Shown: positions 8,711 through 17,565 of the stretch, one piece after another
How the letters are laid out: each line of letters starts with the position of its first letter
Position numbering within the stretch: the first letter of the stretch is position 1
Assembly: GCA_036003045.1 (NCBI GenBank)
Contig: DASYSS010000088.1
Coordinates: 1 to 59,371, forward strand
Length of the DNA: 59,371 nt
Direction of reading: 5' to 3'
Source of the DNA: Gemmatimonadaceae bacterium
GTDB lineage: Bacteria > Gemmatimonadota > Gemmatimonadetes > Gemmatimonadales > Gemmatimonadaceae
Notes under the pieces: model-generated
Told to the model about the DNA's origin: nothing
What the model saw: only the letters and a program-made list of their open reading frames with translations
Database searches by the model: none
Translations under genes and position numbers: made by a program

Positions 8711-11109
8711 TCGCCGCGCTTGCCATCGTCGCGCAGCTCGCGATCGTCGCGCACGGGCCGGATTCGGCCTCGACGTGCGAGGCGTTCGAGGTGTCGGTGG
8801 CGGTGAGCGCCAAAGGCTCGACCGTTCCGCGGCTGATCGTGCCGTCGTTCTATCCGTTCGACATTCTCCGGTCGTCTCCGGTGCCGCATGTGTCGTACGA
8901 CCGGCGCGGCGATGGTTCGGTGACCGCCGAGTATCGCTACGTCCTTACCACCGACCGGCCTGGCACCTTCGCGGTTTCACCGTTCGAGGCGAGACTCGGC
9001 AAAGACGTCATTCGCTCTCGGCCGGTGGAAATCGCCGTGCACGCCGCAGGGCGCGCGCAGGTTCCCGCGGTCGTTGCGCGCGCGCGTGTCGACACGAGCC
9101 TCGCGATCGACTTCCGGGCGCTGTCAGCTCCGGAAACGGTGTACGTCGGACAGCAAGCCAATTACGAAGTCGCGGTCTTCTTGAATGCCGCCGTGCGCGA
9201 CCGGCTGCGCAGGAACCCGACGTTCTTCCCGCCGGACATGCAGTCGATGCTCGCGTACGATCTGCCGGCGCGCGCCAATCCGCCGAGACGCGAAGGCGGC
9301 TCGCATTGCTTCGACGCGCTCGTCTACCAGCGCGCGCTCTTTCCGTTGATGCCGGGCCGCTTCGCGATTCCGCCGGCGCAGCTCGTGTACTCACTTCCGC
9401 TCTCCGCGAGTTTCTTCAGCCGCGAAGAGACGCACGACCTCGAGACGGACAGCACCATCATCGTGGCGGTCGAGCCGCCCGCGGCCGGGCGTCCCGCCGA
9501 CTTCGGCGGCGCGGTCGGCAACGTGCGTGTGGCGACGCGACTCGACACGCTGGCGTCGCGCGTCGGCGATCCGATCGTGCTGACCGTTCGCGTCATGGGC
9601 ACCGGGAACGTGAAGCTCTTCCCGCGTCCGGCGGTCGGCGTTCCATGGGCGACGTTGGTCAAGGGCGACGAGCGGGTGCGCGTGGACACGACGGCGCGGC
9701 GCATCGCCGGCTCCAAGGAGTTCGACTGGCTGCTCACGCCCAAAGTCGCGGGCGAGCTCGACGTGCCGCCGATTCGCTACGGCTACTTCAACCCCGACAC
9801 GCGGCGCTACGAAATCGCGTCGACCGGCAGCACGCGCGTGCACGTCGGCCCGGGGTCGCTGGCGTCGGCGGATACGGCGCGAACGGAAACGCTCTTGCCT
9901 CTCCGCCCGCGCTATCGCGGCGCTGCTCGTGCTCCGGTGCACGAATCGGCGGCCTTCTGGGCGCTGCTCGCACTTGCCCCGCTGCCTGCGGTCACGCTTC
10001 GCCGCCGTTCTGTGCGACGACCGACGACCGATCGCGCACACGAACCGTCTCGCCGCCTTGGCGCCGCCGTGCGAGCGGCAGCGAAGTCGCGTGACGCGTC
10101 GACGGTTCGCCGCGCGTACACGTCGGCGCTCAGCGAACGGCTGACGCTTCAGCCGGAAAGCTTTACGCGAGCCGGCGGATTGGCCAGAGTACTGCGCCGT
10201 CGTGGCGTGTCGACCGGCATCGCGACCCAGGCCGAGCGATTCCTCCGCGAGTTGGACGAGGCGGCGTTTGCCGCCGGAGGTGCGCTGCCCTCCGACGCCG
10301 CCGAGAGAGCCGAACGTTTGTACCGCGCGGTCGACGACGAGGCGCTGCCACGCACGCAGATCTTCACGCGCGTCATGAGCATCGTGGTGATCGCGGCGCT
10401 CGGCGCGGTCGCCGCGCACGCTCTGTCGCAGCGCGTCGATCCACGTCGCGCGTTCGACGCCGGCGTCGAGGCCTATGGGCGGCACGAGTTCGTCGCCGCG
10501 CGCGAGTCGTTCCTCGAGTCGGTGCAGGCTGATCCTCGTGCCCCGGACGCGTGGGCCAACCTCGGCACGGCGGCGTGGGCGGTCGCCGATACGGCGCGGA
10601 GCGTCGCGGCGTGGCAGCACGCCCTGCGTCTCGAGCCGCTTGCTGCGGACGTCCGCGAGCGCGTCGAGCTCGTTCACTCGTTGCCCTGGACGGCGAGTGG
10701 GTTCGTTCCGCCGGTTCCCGTCGAGTGGGTGTTCATTGCGGCGGCGCTGCTGTGGCTCGCGACGTGGGGCTGGGCCGCGACGCGCGCGAGACGCGGTGAC
10801 GAAGTGCGACGCACGCGGGTCGCGTCGCTCGCCGTCGCGGCCGGGATCGTGTTGGTCTGCGGCTTCGCGCTGGTCGACCGCGCCGCCGGACGGCACCTCG
10901 AGGTCATGCGCACCACCGCGTCGCTCACCTCCGATCCCGAGATCGGCGGCGATCGGGGGCCCACGGCGATCGTCGGCGAAGTCGTGCGAGAGATCGGCCG
11001 GCAGGGCGCGTGGACGCGCGTCCGCCTCGACGACGGCCGCGACGGATGGGTCGAGTCGTCCGCGCTCATCTCCCTCGACACGCGGGACGCGTCACAAATC
11101 GGCAATTGA
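8707..11109 (+). CDS. batD: BatD family protein fused to TPR and SH3-like domains
   Basis: 800 aa. Residues 1-400 form the BatD periplasmic region (VYVGQQANYEVAVFLN; DPIVLTVRVMGTGNVKLFP; AGSKEFDWLLTPKVAGELDVP). A membrane helix lies near residue 420. A cytoplasmic Arg-rich helical domain follows, then a second helix near 560 and TPR-like repeats at about 585-650 (GRHEFVAARESFLESVQADPR; PDAWANLGTAAW). Two more membrane helices follow, and a C-terminal bacterial SH3-like domain (GAWTRVRLDDGRDGWVESSAL). GTG start overlaps the batB stop. Last gene of the Bat operon. Confidence 0.85.
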   Translation: MIAALAIVAQLAIVAHGPDSASTCEAFEVSVAVSAKGSTVPRLIVPSFYPFDILRSSPVPHVSYDRRGDGSVTAEYRYVLTTDRPGTFAVSPFEARLGKDVIRSRPVEIAVHAAGRAQVPAVVARARVDTSLAIDFRALSAPETVYVGQQANYEVAVFLNAAVRDRLRRNPTFFPPDMQSMLAYDLPARANPPRREGGSHCFDALVYQRALFPLMPGRFAIPPAQLVYSLPLSASFFSREETHDLETDSTIIVAVEPPAAGRPADFGGAVGNVRVATRLDTLASRVGDPIVLTVRVMGTGNVKLFPRPAVGVPWATLVKGDERVRVDTTARRIAGSKEFDWLLTPKVAGELDVPPIRYGYFNPDTRRYEIASTGSTRVHVGPGSLASADTARTETLLPLRPRYRGAARAPVHESAAFWALLALAPLPAVTLRRRSVRRPTTDRAHEPSRRLGAAVRAAAKSRDASTVRRAYTSALSERLTLQPESFTRAGGLARVLRRRGVSTGIATQAERFLRELDEAAFAAGGALPSDAAERAERLYRAVDDEALPRTQIFTRVMSIVVIAALGAVAAHALSQRVDPRRAFDAGVEAYGRHEFVAARESFLESVQADPRAPDAWANLGTAAWAVADTARSVAAWQHALRLEPLAADVRERVELVHSLPWTASGFVPPVPVEWVFIAAALLWLATWGWAATRARRGDEVRRTRVASLAVAAGIVLVCGFALVDRAAGRHLEVMRTTASLTSDPEIGGDRGPTAIVGEVVREIGRQGAWTRVRLDDGRDGWVESSALISLDTRDASQIGN

Positions 11110-11135
11110 CCGGCCGCGCGGCGCGCCCGTAGCTT
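11106..11135 (+). promoter_or_regulatory. Candidate sigma70-type promoter for mutL, leaderless
   Basis: TTGACC (11106-11111), 18-base spacer, TAGCTT (11130-11135). The expected start site is 7-8 bases on, at or beside the GTG codon of mutL (11143), so the transcript would have no leader. Read by eye from consensus; read-through from the Bat operon is also possible. Confidence 0.4.
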
Positions 11136-11142
11136 TGGCGCC

Positions 11143-12906
11143 GTGACCGTCGCTTCTCCCCCGCGCATCGCCGTCCTGCCGAGCGACGTCGCCGATCAAA
11201 TCGCCGCGGGCGAAGTCGTCGAGCGGCCGGCGTCGGTGGTCAAGGAGCTCATCGAGAACGCCATCGACGCCGGCGCCCGCGCGATCGACGTCGCGATCGA
11301 AGACGGCGGCCGGCAGACGATTCGCGTGAGCGACGACGGCACCGGCATGACGCGCGACGACGCCGTCCTCGCCTTGGAGCGGCACGCGACTTCAAAAATT
11401 CGCTCGGCGCGCGATCTGGTCGGCGTGCGCAGCTTCGGGTTCCGCGGCGAGGCGCTGGCGGCGATCTGCTCGGTGTCGGAGCTCGAGCTCGAGACGGCGC
11501 CCGACGACGGCGCGGGAACGGTCGTGCGCGCCGCCGGCGGTCGCGTCATCGACGTCGACGCGACGAGCCGCCGCCGCGGCACCACGGTGCGCGCCGCGCG
11601 ACTGTTCTACAACGCGCCCGCGCGACTCAAGTTCTTGCGCGGCGCGCGCTCAGAATGGCGAGCGATCCTCGACGTCGTCGCCACGATGGCCCTTACGCGC
11701 CGCGACGTCCGCATCTCGCTCTCGCACGACGGCAAGTCGATCCTCTCGCTTCCGGCGAGCGCGACCCCGCGCGAGCGGTTGGCCGCGATCTACGGCGGGC
11801 CGTTCGCGGAGCGTCTGCTCGACGTCGACGACGTGAGTGGCACGACGCACGTCGCCGGGTTGGTCGAGCGTCCGTCGGACGCGGGCACCGCCACACGACG
11901 CGTCTTTCTCTCGGTGAACGGCAGAGCCGTGCGCGACGCGGGTCTCGCGCGCGCCGCGGAGACCGCGTACCGCTCGACGATTCCCGCCGGCGTGCGGCCC
12001 ACGCTCTTTCTCGACGTCGTCGTCGCCGCGGATTCGGTCGACGTCAACGTTCATCCCGCGAAAGCCGAAGTTCGCTTCCGCGATCGATGGACGGTGGAGC
12101 GTGCGATCGAAACCGCCGTGCGCCGCGCGCTCGGCACGTTCGAAGCCGGCGCCACATTTGGCCGGCGTGTTTGGCCCACACACGCGCCGCTCGCCGAGCC
12201 GTCGCCCGAGGCGGCCAGCCGGCTCGACTCCATCCCCGCGCCGCCGCCGACCGCCGATGGTCTATTCAACGAAGCGACAAATGCGCCGCCCGACCCGTCC
12301 ACCAGTCCACCTGTCCCCCCGTCCACCGCTCCAAGCGACGTACCGCCCCTTTTCCAACTGCATCGCACCTACATCGCCTTCGAGCACGAACACGGCGTCG
12401 TGCTGATTGATCAACATTCGGCGCACGAACGCGTGCTGTTCGAGCAGTTCATGGGCGCGCTCGCGCGCGGCGAACACCCCGCGCAGCGTCTGCTCTTTCC
12501 GATGACGTTGCATCTCGGACCGGCGGAGAGCGAGGCGTTCGAGCAGAATCGAGCCGCGTTCGAGCAACTCGGATTCGAGATCGAGGGATTCGGCGGCCAC
12601 ACGCTGATCGTGCGAGCCGTGCCCATGCCGCACCCGCGCTTCGATCCGGAGCGTTGCCTTCGAGACACGCTCGCCACGATCACCGGCGACCGCGGCGCGA
12701 GCGAGCATTCGCGCCACGAGCGCCTGGCAGCGACGGTCGCGTGCAAGGCCGCGATCAAGGCCGGCGACGCGTTGTCGCCCGCCGAGCAGCGCGCGCTCTA
12801 CGCAGCCCTGCGCGACACCACGCTCCCCGCGCACGACGTGCACGGCAGGGCGACGATCGTCCAACTCACGTGGGATGAAATCGACCGGCGATTCGGCCGT
12901 CATTGA
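11143..12906 (+). CDS. mutL: DNA mismatch repair protein MutL
   Basis: Mismatch-repair ATPase. The GHKL N-terminal half shows IAAGEVVERPASVVKELIEN, DDGTGM, and RGTTVRAARLFYNAPARLKFL. A Pro/Ser-rich linker (about residues 355-405) precedes the dimerisation domain. That domain has DQHSAHERVLFE (endonuclease motif DQHA-x2-E-x4-E with Ala replaced by Ser) and ACKAAIKAGD. In the final motif the usual CPHGRP reads DVHGRA, so the zinc-ligand Cys is missing. 587 aa. GTG start. The 3' end overlaps miaA by 32 bases; mutL-miaA is a conserved order. Confidence 0.96.
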   Translation: MTVASPPRIAVLPSDVADQIAAGEVVERPASVVKELIENAIDAGARAIDVAIEDGGRQTIRVSDDGTGMTRDDAVLALERHATSKIRSARDLVGVRSFGFRGEALAAICSVSELELETAPDDGAGTVVRAAGGRVIDVDATSRRRGTTVRAARLFYNAPARLKFLRGARSEWRAILDVVATMALTRRDVRISLSHDGKSILSLPASATPRERLAAIYGGPFAERLLDVDDVSGTTHVAGLVERPSDAGTATRRVFLSVNGRAVRDAGLARAAETAYRSTIPAGVRPTLFLDVVVAADSVDVNVHPAKAEVRFRDRWTVERAIETAVRRALGTFEAGATFGRRVWPTHAPLAEPSPEAASRLDSIPAPPPTADGLFNEATNAPPDPSTSPPVPPSTAPSDVPPLFQLHRTYIAFEHEHGVVLIDQHSAHERVLFEQFMGALARGEHPAQRLLFPMTLHLGPAESEAFEQNRAAFEQLGFEIEGFGGHTLIVRAVPMPHPRFDPERCLRDTLATITGDRGASEHSRHERLAATVACKAAIKAGDALSPAEQRALYAALRDTTLPAHDVHGRATIVQLTWDEIDRRFGRH

Positions 12907-13846
12907 CGTCGGGGTCATCTGCGGGCCGACGGCCGGCGGCAAGAGTGCCATCGCGATGTGGCTCGCCGAGCGCCGGCCGATCACCATCGTCAGCGCCGAT
13001 TCGCGTCAGGTATATCGCGGCTTCGACATCGGCACGGCAAAGCCGACGGCGGACGAGCGCACGCGGGTGCCGCACTTGGGGCTCGACGTCGTCGATCCCA
13101 CCGTTCGCTATTCGTCGGCGGTGTGGGCCAAAGCGGCCCACGGCTGGATCGCCGACACGCTTTCGCTTGGCCGCACGCCGATCGTCGTCGGCGGCACGGG
13201 ATTGTATTTGCGCGCGCTATTCGAGGGACTCTTCGCCGAGCCGCCGATCGACGCCGAGCGGCGTCGGCGCCTGGAGCCCGAGCTCGCCGCGCTGACGACG
13301 GAGGAGCTCAAGCGCTGGGTCGAGCGCCTCGATCCGCCGCGCGCGCATCTCGGACGCGCGCAACTGCTGCGAGCCATCGAGATCGCGCTGCTCACCGGCC
13401 ACCGCGTGAGCGATCTTCACGCGGCGCATCGGGGGGCTGGGCAAGGGGAAGCACGTTGGCGCCCGCGCTATCTTCTGGTGGATCCGGGCCCCGCGCTCGC
13501 GCAACGGATCGGCGCGCGGCTCGACATGATGCTCAACGCTGGATGGCCGACCGAGGTCGAGAGACTCATGCATTCGGTACCACCGGACGCGCCCGCCTGG
13601 AAGGCAACGGGATACGAAACCGTGAGGCGCATGGCGCGCGGCGAAGTCGCGCGCGCCGAGGCGCGCGAGACGATCCTGATCGAGACGAGACAATACGCCA
13701 AGCGCCAGCGGACCTGGTTCCGTCACCAACTCCCGCCCGACCGCGTTCTCTCTGTGAACCCGTTGGCGCGTGATTGGGAGGAGGTCGTCGCGCGCTGGAC
13801 GACCGGGATCGTGTACGGCGGCACGGCGGAGAGAGCGGGCCGGTGA
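12875..13846 (+). CDS. miaA: tRNA dimethylallyltransferase
   Basis: Transfers dimethylallyl to N6 of A37 in tRNAs reading UNN codons. The P-loop is GPTAGGKSA; the substrate motif SADSRQVYRGFDIGTAKP follows. Also present are GGTGLYLRAL and, toward the C-terminus, ETRQYAKRQRTWFR. 323 aa, normal. ATG 12875 lies within mutL. The stop overlaps the bshA GTG by 4 bases. Confidence 0.96.
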   Translation: MKSTGDSAVIDVGVICGPTAGGKSAIAMWLAERRPITIVSADSRQVYRGFDIGTAKPTADERTRVPHLGLDVVDPTVRYSSAVWAKAAHGWIADTLSLGRTPIVVGGTGLYLRALFEGLFAEPPIDAERRRRLEPELAALTTEELKRWVERLDPPRAHLGRAQLLRAIEIALLTGHRVSDLHAAHRGAGQGEARWRPRYLLVDPGPALAQRIGARLDMMLNAGWPTEVERLMHSVPPDAPAWKATGYETVRRMARGEVARAEARETILIETRQYAKRQRTWFRHQLPPDRVLSVNPLARDWEEVVARWTTGIVYGGTAERAGR

Positions 13847-15045
13847 AGGTTGGCATCACGTGCTACCCGACGTACGGCGGCTCCGGGGCGCTGGCCACGG
13901 AGCTCGGCATCGCGCTCGCGCACCGCGGGCACGAGGTGCACTTCATCACATACCAGCAGCCGTTTCGGCTCCCCGCGTTTACTCCCGGCATCTATTTCCA
14001 TGAGGTCGATGTAGGGCGCTACCCGCTCTTCGAGTATCCGCCGTACGACCTCGCGCTCGCGGTTCGAATGCACGAGGTGACGATGGCCCATTCGCTCGAC
14101 TTGCTCCATTGCCACTACGCGATTCCTCATGCGACGAGCGCGTGGATCGCGCAAGAGATGCTCAAGCAATCGCGTCGCGACATCCGCGTCGTCACGACGC
14201 TGCACGGAACGGACATCACGATCGTCGGGCAGGACCCCTCGTTCCGCCCGATCACGAAGTTCTCGATTGAAAAATCCGACGGGCTCACAGCCGTCAGCCG
14301 CTATCTCCAGACCGAGACGCTCACGACCTTCGGATGCACGGCGTGCCGCATCGAGGTCATCCCGAATTTCGTCGACCCCGAGATCTACGACCGCTCGCGC
14401 TACTCGTCGATCTTCACCGAGCAAGTGGACGCCGGGAAGCGCGTGCTGATGCACGTGTCGAACTTCCGGTCGGTAAAGCGCGTGACCGACGTCGTGAAGA
14501 TCTTCGCCGAAGTCGAGCGCCAGGTGCCATCGGTGCTCATGATGATCGGCGACGGCCCGGACCGCGTCGACGCGGAAGCGGCGTCCCGCGAGCTCGGCCT
14601 GCAGGACAAGGTGTTCTTCCTTGGCAAGATCGACGCGGTGGCGCCGCTGCTCGCCGGCGCCGACCTCTTTCTTCTGCCGTCGAGCACCGAGTCGTTCGGT
14701 CTGAGCGCGCTCGAGGCGCTCGCGTCGGGTGTTCCCGTAATCGGGTCCAACGCCGGCGGATTGCCGGAGGTCGTCCGCGACGGCGAGACGGGATTTCTCT
14801 GCGAGGTCGGCGACGTCGACGCCATGGCGTCCGCCTCGCTCGAGCTGCTCCGTGACCGCGACCGCTGGCACGCGATGAGCACCCTCGCCGCGCGGGACTC
14901 GCGCGACCGCTTCTCGCTCGACGCGATCGTCGGTGACTACGAAGCGTTCTACGAGTACACCCTGGCGTCGCCCTCCCGCGCCGAGCGCAACACCGCGCGC
15001 GCGACCGCGCACTCGCCCTCCCCCCTTCCACGTGGAGCCGCGTGA
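13843..15045 (+). CDS. bshA: N-acetyl-alpha-D-glucosaminyl L-malate synthase
   Basis: GT4 glycosyltransferase that joins GlcNAc from UDP-GlcNAc to L-malate, first step of bacillithiol synthesis. The BshA N-terminus is diagnostic: VGITCYPTYGGSGALATELG and RYPLFEYPPYDLALAVRMHEV. The GT4 C-terminal signature is STESFGLSALEALASGVPVIGS. GTG 13843 overlapping the miaA stop is the start; an in-frame upstream extension is non-family sequence. 400 aa, slightly longer than usual because of a Ser/Pro/Arg tail. The deacetylase BshB and ligase BshC are not in this window. Confidence 0.93.
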   Translation: MKVGITCYPTYGGSGALATELGIALAHRGHEVHFITYQQPFRLPAFTPGIYFHEVDVGRYPLFEYPPYDLALAVRMHEVTMAHSLDLLHCHYAIPHATSAWIAQEMLKQSRRDIRVVTTLHGTDITIVGQDPSFRPITKFSIEKSDGLTAVSRYLQTETLTTFGCTACRIEVIPNFVDPEIYDRSRYSSIFTEQVDAGKRVLMHVSNFRSVKRVTDVVKIFAEVERQVPSVLMMIGDGPDRVDAEAASRELGLQDKVFFLGKIDAVAPLLAGADLFLLPSSTESFGLSALEALASGVPVIGSNAGGLPEVVRDGETGFLCEVGDVDAMASASLELLRDRDRWHAMSTLAARDSRDRFSLDAIVGDYEAFYEYTLASPSRAERNTARATAHSPSPLPRGAA

Positions 15046-15827
15046 GCCTCGCCCACGCCATCATTCTCGGGATCGTCCAGGGCCTCTCGGAGTTTCTACC
15101 CGTCAGCAGCTCGGCGCACCTGACGCTCGTGCCCTGGCTCTTTCACTGGAACGACCCCGGCCTCGCGTTCGACGTCGCGCTGCATGTCGGCACATTGATC
15201 GCCGTCCTCTGGTACTTTCGCGCGCAATGGATCGCGATGGTCCGAGCATCGCTGGGGCAGGGCACCGCGGAGGAACGGCGGCGGGTGGGCTTCCTCGTCA
15301 TCGCCACGATCCCGGGGGCAATCGCCGGGCTCGCGTTGGAGAAGCAGGCCGACAGCACTTTTCGCGACCCGCGCCTGATTGCCGTCGTATTGATCGCGAT
15401 GGGCATATTGCTGTGGTGGATCGACAAGGCGGCCGCGTCAGATCGCTCGCTCCCGACCATGACGGTGCGCGACGCGCTGCTCGTCGGGTTGGCCCAGATG
15501 TTCGCGATCGTTCCCGGCGTGTCGCGCTCGGGGTCGACGATCACGGCGGGGCGGGCGCTGCGCTTCACGCGCGAAGACGCCGCCGTATTCAGCTTTCTCA
15601 TGAGCATGCCGATCATCGCGGCCGCGGCCATCTTGAAGCTGCCGCACGTGCTCAAGACCGAGGGCGTGACGACGCCGCTCGTCGCCGGCGTCGTCGCGTC
15701 CGCCGTCAGCGGATGGCTGGCCATCGCCGTACTCTTGCGGTTCGTCGTTCGGCGTAGCTATGGCGTCTTCGCGGCGTACCGAGTGATCGTCGGACTCATC
15801 GTTTTGGGAATCGCATTCTTTCGCTGA
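15042..15827 (+). CDS. uppP: Undecaprenyl-diphosphatase
   Basis: Integral membrane BacA-type phosphatase that regenerates undecaprenyl phosphate, the lipid carrier for peptidoglycan and O-antigen. Signatures: QGLSEFLPVSSSAHLTLVPW near residues 10-29 and VPGVSRSGSTITAGRALRFTREDAAVFSFLMS near residues 155-188, holding the Glu/Ser/Arg/His active-site residues. 261 aa, several hydrophobic helices. GTG start overlaps the bshA stop by 4 bases. High dosage of this family gives bacitracin resistance. Confidence 0.96.
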   Translation: MSLAHAIILGIVQGLSEFLPVSSSAHLTLVPWLFHWNDPGLAFDVALHVGTLIAVLWYFRAQWIAMVRASLGQGTAEERRRVGFLVIATIPGAIAGLALEKQADSTFRDPRLIAVVLIAMGILLWWIDKAAASDRSLPTMTVRDALLVGLAQMFAIVPGVSRSGSTITAGRALRFTREDAAVFSFLMSMPIIAAAAILKLPHVLKTEGVTTPLVAGVVASAVSGWLAIAVLLRFVVRRSYGVFAAYRVIVGLIVLGIAFFR

Positions 15828-15844
15828 CGGACTACGGAACGATC

Positions 15845-16612
15845 ATGACGAACGCCGACGCTGGCGGAGTCGTCCTGTACGACGGTGCTTCAGCCGCCGT
15901 CGTCGCGGCGCTGCTGGGCGTGCCGCGCATCGAGCTGCTCGGAACCGTGACGTCGACGCAAGACGTCGCGCACGAGCTGGCGTCGGCCGACGCGCCGGCG
16001 GGCACACTGGTCCTGGCCCACGAGCAGACGAGTGGGCGGGGCCGTCACGGGCGCGCGTGGACGTCCAACCCCGGCGCCGGTGTGTGGCTCACCCTCATCG
16101 AGCGTCCGAGCGATCCGGCGTCGGCCGACGTGTTGTCGCTGCGAGTTGGTCTGGGTCTGGCGCGCGCGCTCGAGCGATTCACGACCGATCCGGTGCGCCT
16201 CAAGTGGCCGAACGACGTCTACATCGGCGACCGCAAGCTCGCCGGCGTGCTCGCCGAGGCGCGCTGGCGCGACGGTGCGATCGAATGGGTCGCGGTCGGC
16301 GTCGGCATCAACGTCGTCGCGCCGAGCGCCGAGCCACGCGCCATCGGCTTGGCGGCGGGAACGACGCGCCTCGACGTCCTGCGGGCGGTCGTGCCGCAGC
16401 TTCGCGACGCGGCGGCGGCCCTCGGGCACCTCACCGACTCGGAGCTCGCCGAGTTCGCGGCGCGCGATTACGCCGCGGGGCACGGGTGCGTCGAACCGGT
16501 CGCCGGGCGCGTCGCCGGCATCGACCGCACCGGCGCGCTGCTCATCAACACGGGGTCGCGCGTCGCGGCGGTGCGCGCCGGATCCCTGGTACTTCAGGAG
16601 GAGGCGACGTGA
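15845..16612 (+). CDS. birA: Biotin--[acetyl-CoA-carboxylase] ligase
   Basis: Attaches biotin to the biotin carboxyl carrier protein. Catalytic motifs: TSTQDVAHEL, QTSGRGRHGRAWTSNPGAGVW (biotinyl-AMP loop) and LKWPNDVYIGDRKLAGVLAE. The C-terminal SH3-like lobe is present. There is no N-terminal helix-turn-helix, so this is a monofunctional enzyme and not a biotin-operon repressor. 255 aa. The stop overlaps the coaX start (GTGA). Confidence 0.95.
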   Translation: MTNADAGGVVLYDGASAAVVAALLGVPRIELLGTVTSTQDVAHELASADAPAGTLVLAHEQTSGRGRHGRAWTSNPGAGVWLTLIERPSDPASADVLSLRVGLGLARALERFTTDPVRLKWPNDVYIGDRKLAGVLAEARWRDGAIEWVAVGVGINVVAPSAEPRAIGLAAGTTRLDVLRAVVPQLRDAAAALGHLTDSELAEFAARDYAAGHGCVEPVAGRVAGIDRTGALLINTGSRVAAVRAGSLVLQEEAT

Positions 16613-17400
16613 TTCTCGTCTTCGACGTCGGCAACACCGAACTCACGATCGGGCTCTTCCAGGCGACGGAGTTGCGCGCGCATTGGCGGATCATGACCGA
16701 GGTTCCGCGCACGCCGGACGAATTCGGCGTCCTCCTTCGTTCACTGCTTTCGGCGAGCGAATTCAACCCCGCCAACGTGGACGGCGTGGCGATCGGCTCC
16801 GTCGTGCCGCGCGTCACGGGCCCGCTCGCCCAAGGATGCCAGGAATACTTCACGGTCGCCGCGCCGCTCATCGTCGACGCGTCGTCTCCCCTGCCGATCA
16901 AGCTCGACGTCGACGAGCCGCTCACCGTCGGCGCGGATCGCCTGATCAACACGCTCGCCGCGAGCCGCCTCTATGACCACGACGCGATCGTCGTGGACCT
17001 CGGCACCGCGACGACGTTCGATTGCATTACGTCGGACGGCGTTTTTCTGGGCGGGGTGATCGCCCCTGGGATCATGACGTCGTCCGAGACGCTCACTCGG
17101 CGGACGTCGAAGCTGCCTGCCACCGAGCTGTCGATTCCGCGGCGCGTGATCGGGCGTCGCACGGAGGAGTGCATTCGTGCCGGCGTGATGTTCGGCGGCG
17201 CAGACGCGATCGACGGCGTCGTCGAGCGGATCAAGCGTGAGTGGCCGAGACCCAGCGTGCCGACGGTGATCGCGACCGGCGGATTCGCGACGACGATGGC
17301 GGAGCTGTGCAAATCCTTCGATCGCGTCGAGCCGCACCTCACGCTACACGGACTGGCGCTCGCGTACGGGCTACTCTCGGAGAGCGAAAAGCGGGTCTAA
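16609..17400 (+). CDS. coaX: Type III pantothenate kinase
   Basis: First enzyme of coenzyme A synthesis, phosphorylating pantothenate. ASKHA-fold motifs: FDVGNTELTIGLF at the N-terminus, DEPLTVGADRLINTLAASRL, VVDLGTATTFDCI, and GGVIAPGIMTSSETL. 263 aa. GTG 16609 overlaps the birA stop; birA-coaX is a frequent pair. An imperfect inverted repeat (TAACCC ... GGGTTA, 17398-17422) sits over the stop codon; its role is unknown. Confidence 0.95.
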   Translation: MILVFDVGNTELTIGLFQATELRAHWRIMTEVPRTPDEFGVLLRSLLSASEFNPANVDGVAIGSVVPRVTGPLAQGCQEYFTVAAPLIVDASSPLPIKLDVDEPLTVGADRLINTLAASRLYDHDAIVVDLGTATTFDCITSDGVFLGGVIAPGIMTSSETLTRRTSKLPATELSIPRRVIGRRTEECIRAGVMFGGADAIDGVVERIKREWPRPSVPTVIATGGFATTMAELCKSFDRVEPHLTLHGLALAYGLLSESEKRV

Positions 17401-17449
17401 CCCGTTTGTCACGAATGGGTTACGGTGTCAGTGCGTCACAGTCGCGCGC

Positions 17450-17478
17450 TTGACTCCGTTCCTGGACCTCCCTAGACT
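17450..17478 (+). promoter_or_regulatory. groESL sigma70-type promoter
   Basis: TTGACT (17450-17455), exactly 17 bases, TAGACT (17473-17478). The expected transcription start is near 17485, just before the CIRCE operator, so bound HrcA would block initiation. Confidence 0.75.
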
Positions 17479-17487
17479 TGGAGGCTG

Positions 17488-17514
17488 TTAGCACTCTCCG
17501 ATGTCGAGTGCTAA
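17488..17514 (+). promoter_or_regulatory. CIRCE operator (HrcA binding site)
   Basis: Perfect inverted repeat TTAGCACTC, 9 bases, GAGTGCTAA, identical to the CIRCE consensus. Located just downstream of the predicted groESL start site. Implies HrcA repression and heat-shock induction; hrcA itself is not in the window. Confidence 0.97.
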
Positions 17515-17548
17515 GTCCATTTTGCCTTCACGTCATCGCAGCCAGAGC

Positions 17549-17557
17549 AAGGAGGAG
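17549..17557 (+). promoter_or_regulatory. Strong ribosome binding site of groES
   Basis: AAGGAGGAG, a near-perfect anti-Shine-Dalgarno match, 8 bases before the groES ATG. One of the clearest Shine-Dalgarno sequences in the window, where many genes rely on translational coupling. Confidence 0.85.
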
Positions 17558-17565
17558 CACCCAGT

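Noticed and set aside
17398-17422. Imperfect inverted repeat TAACCC/GGGTTA over the coaX stop as a terminator
   Set aside because: Stem is short and interrupted and no T run follows; may be chance or a weak operator.
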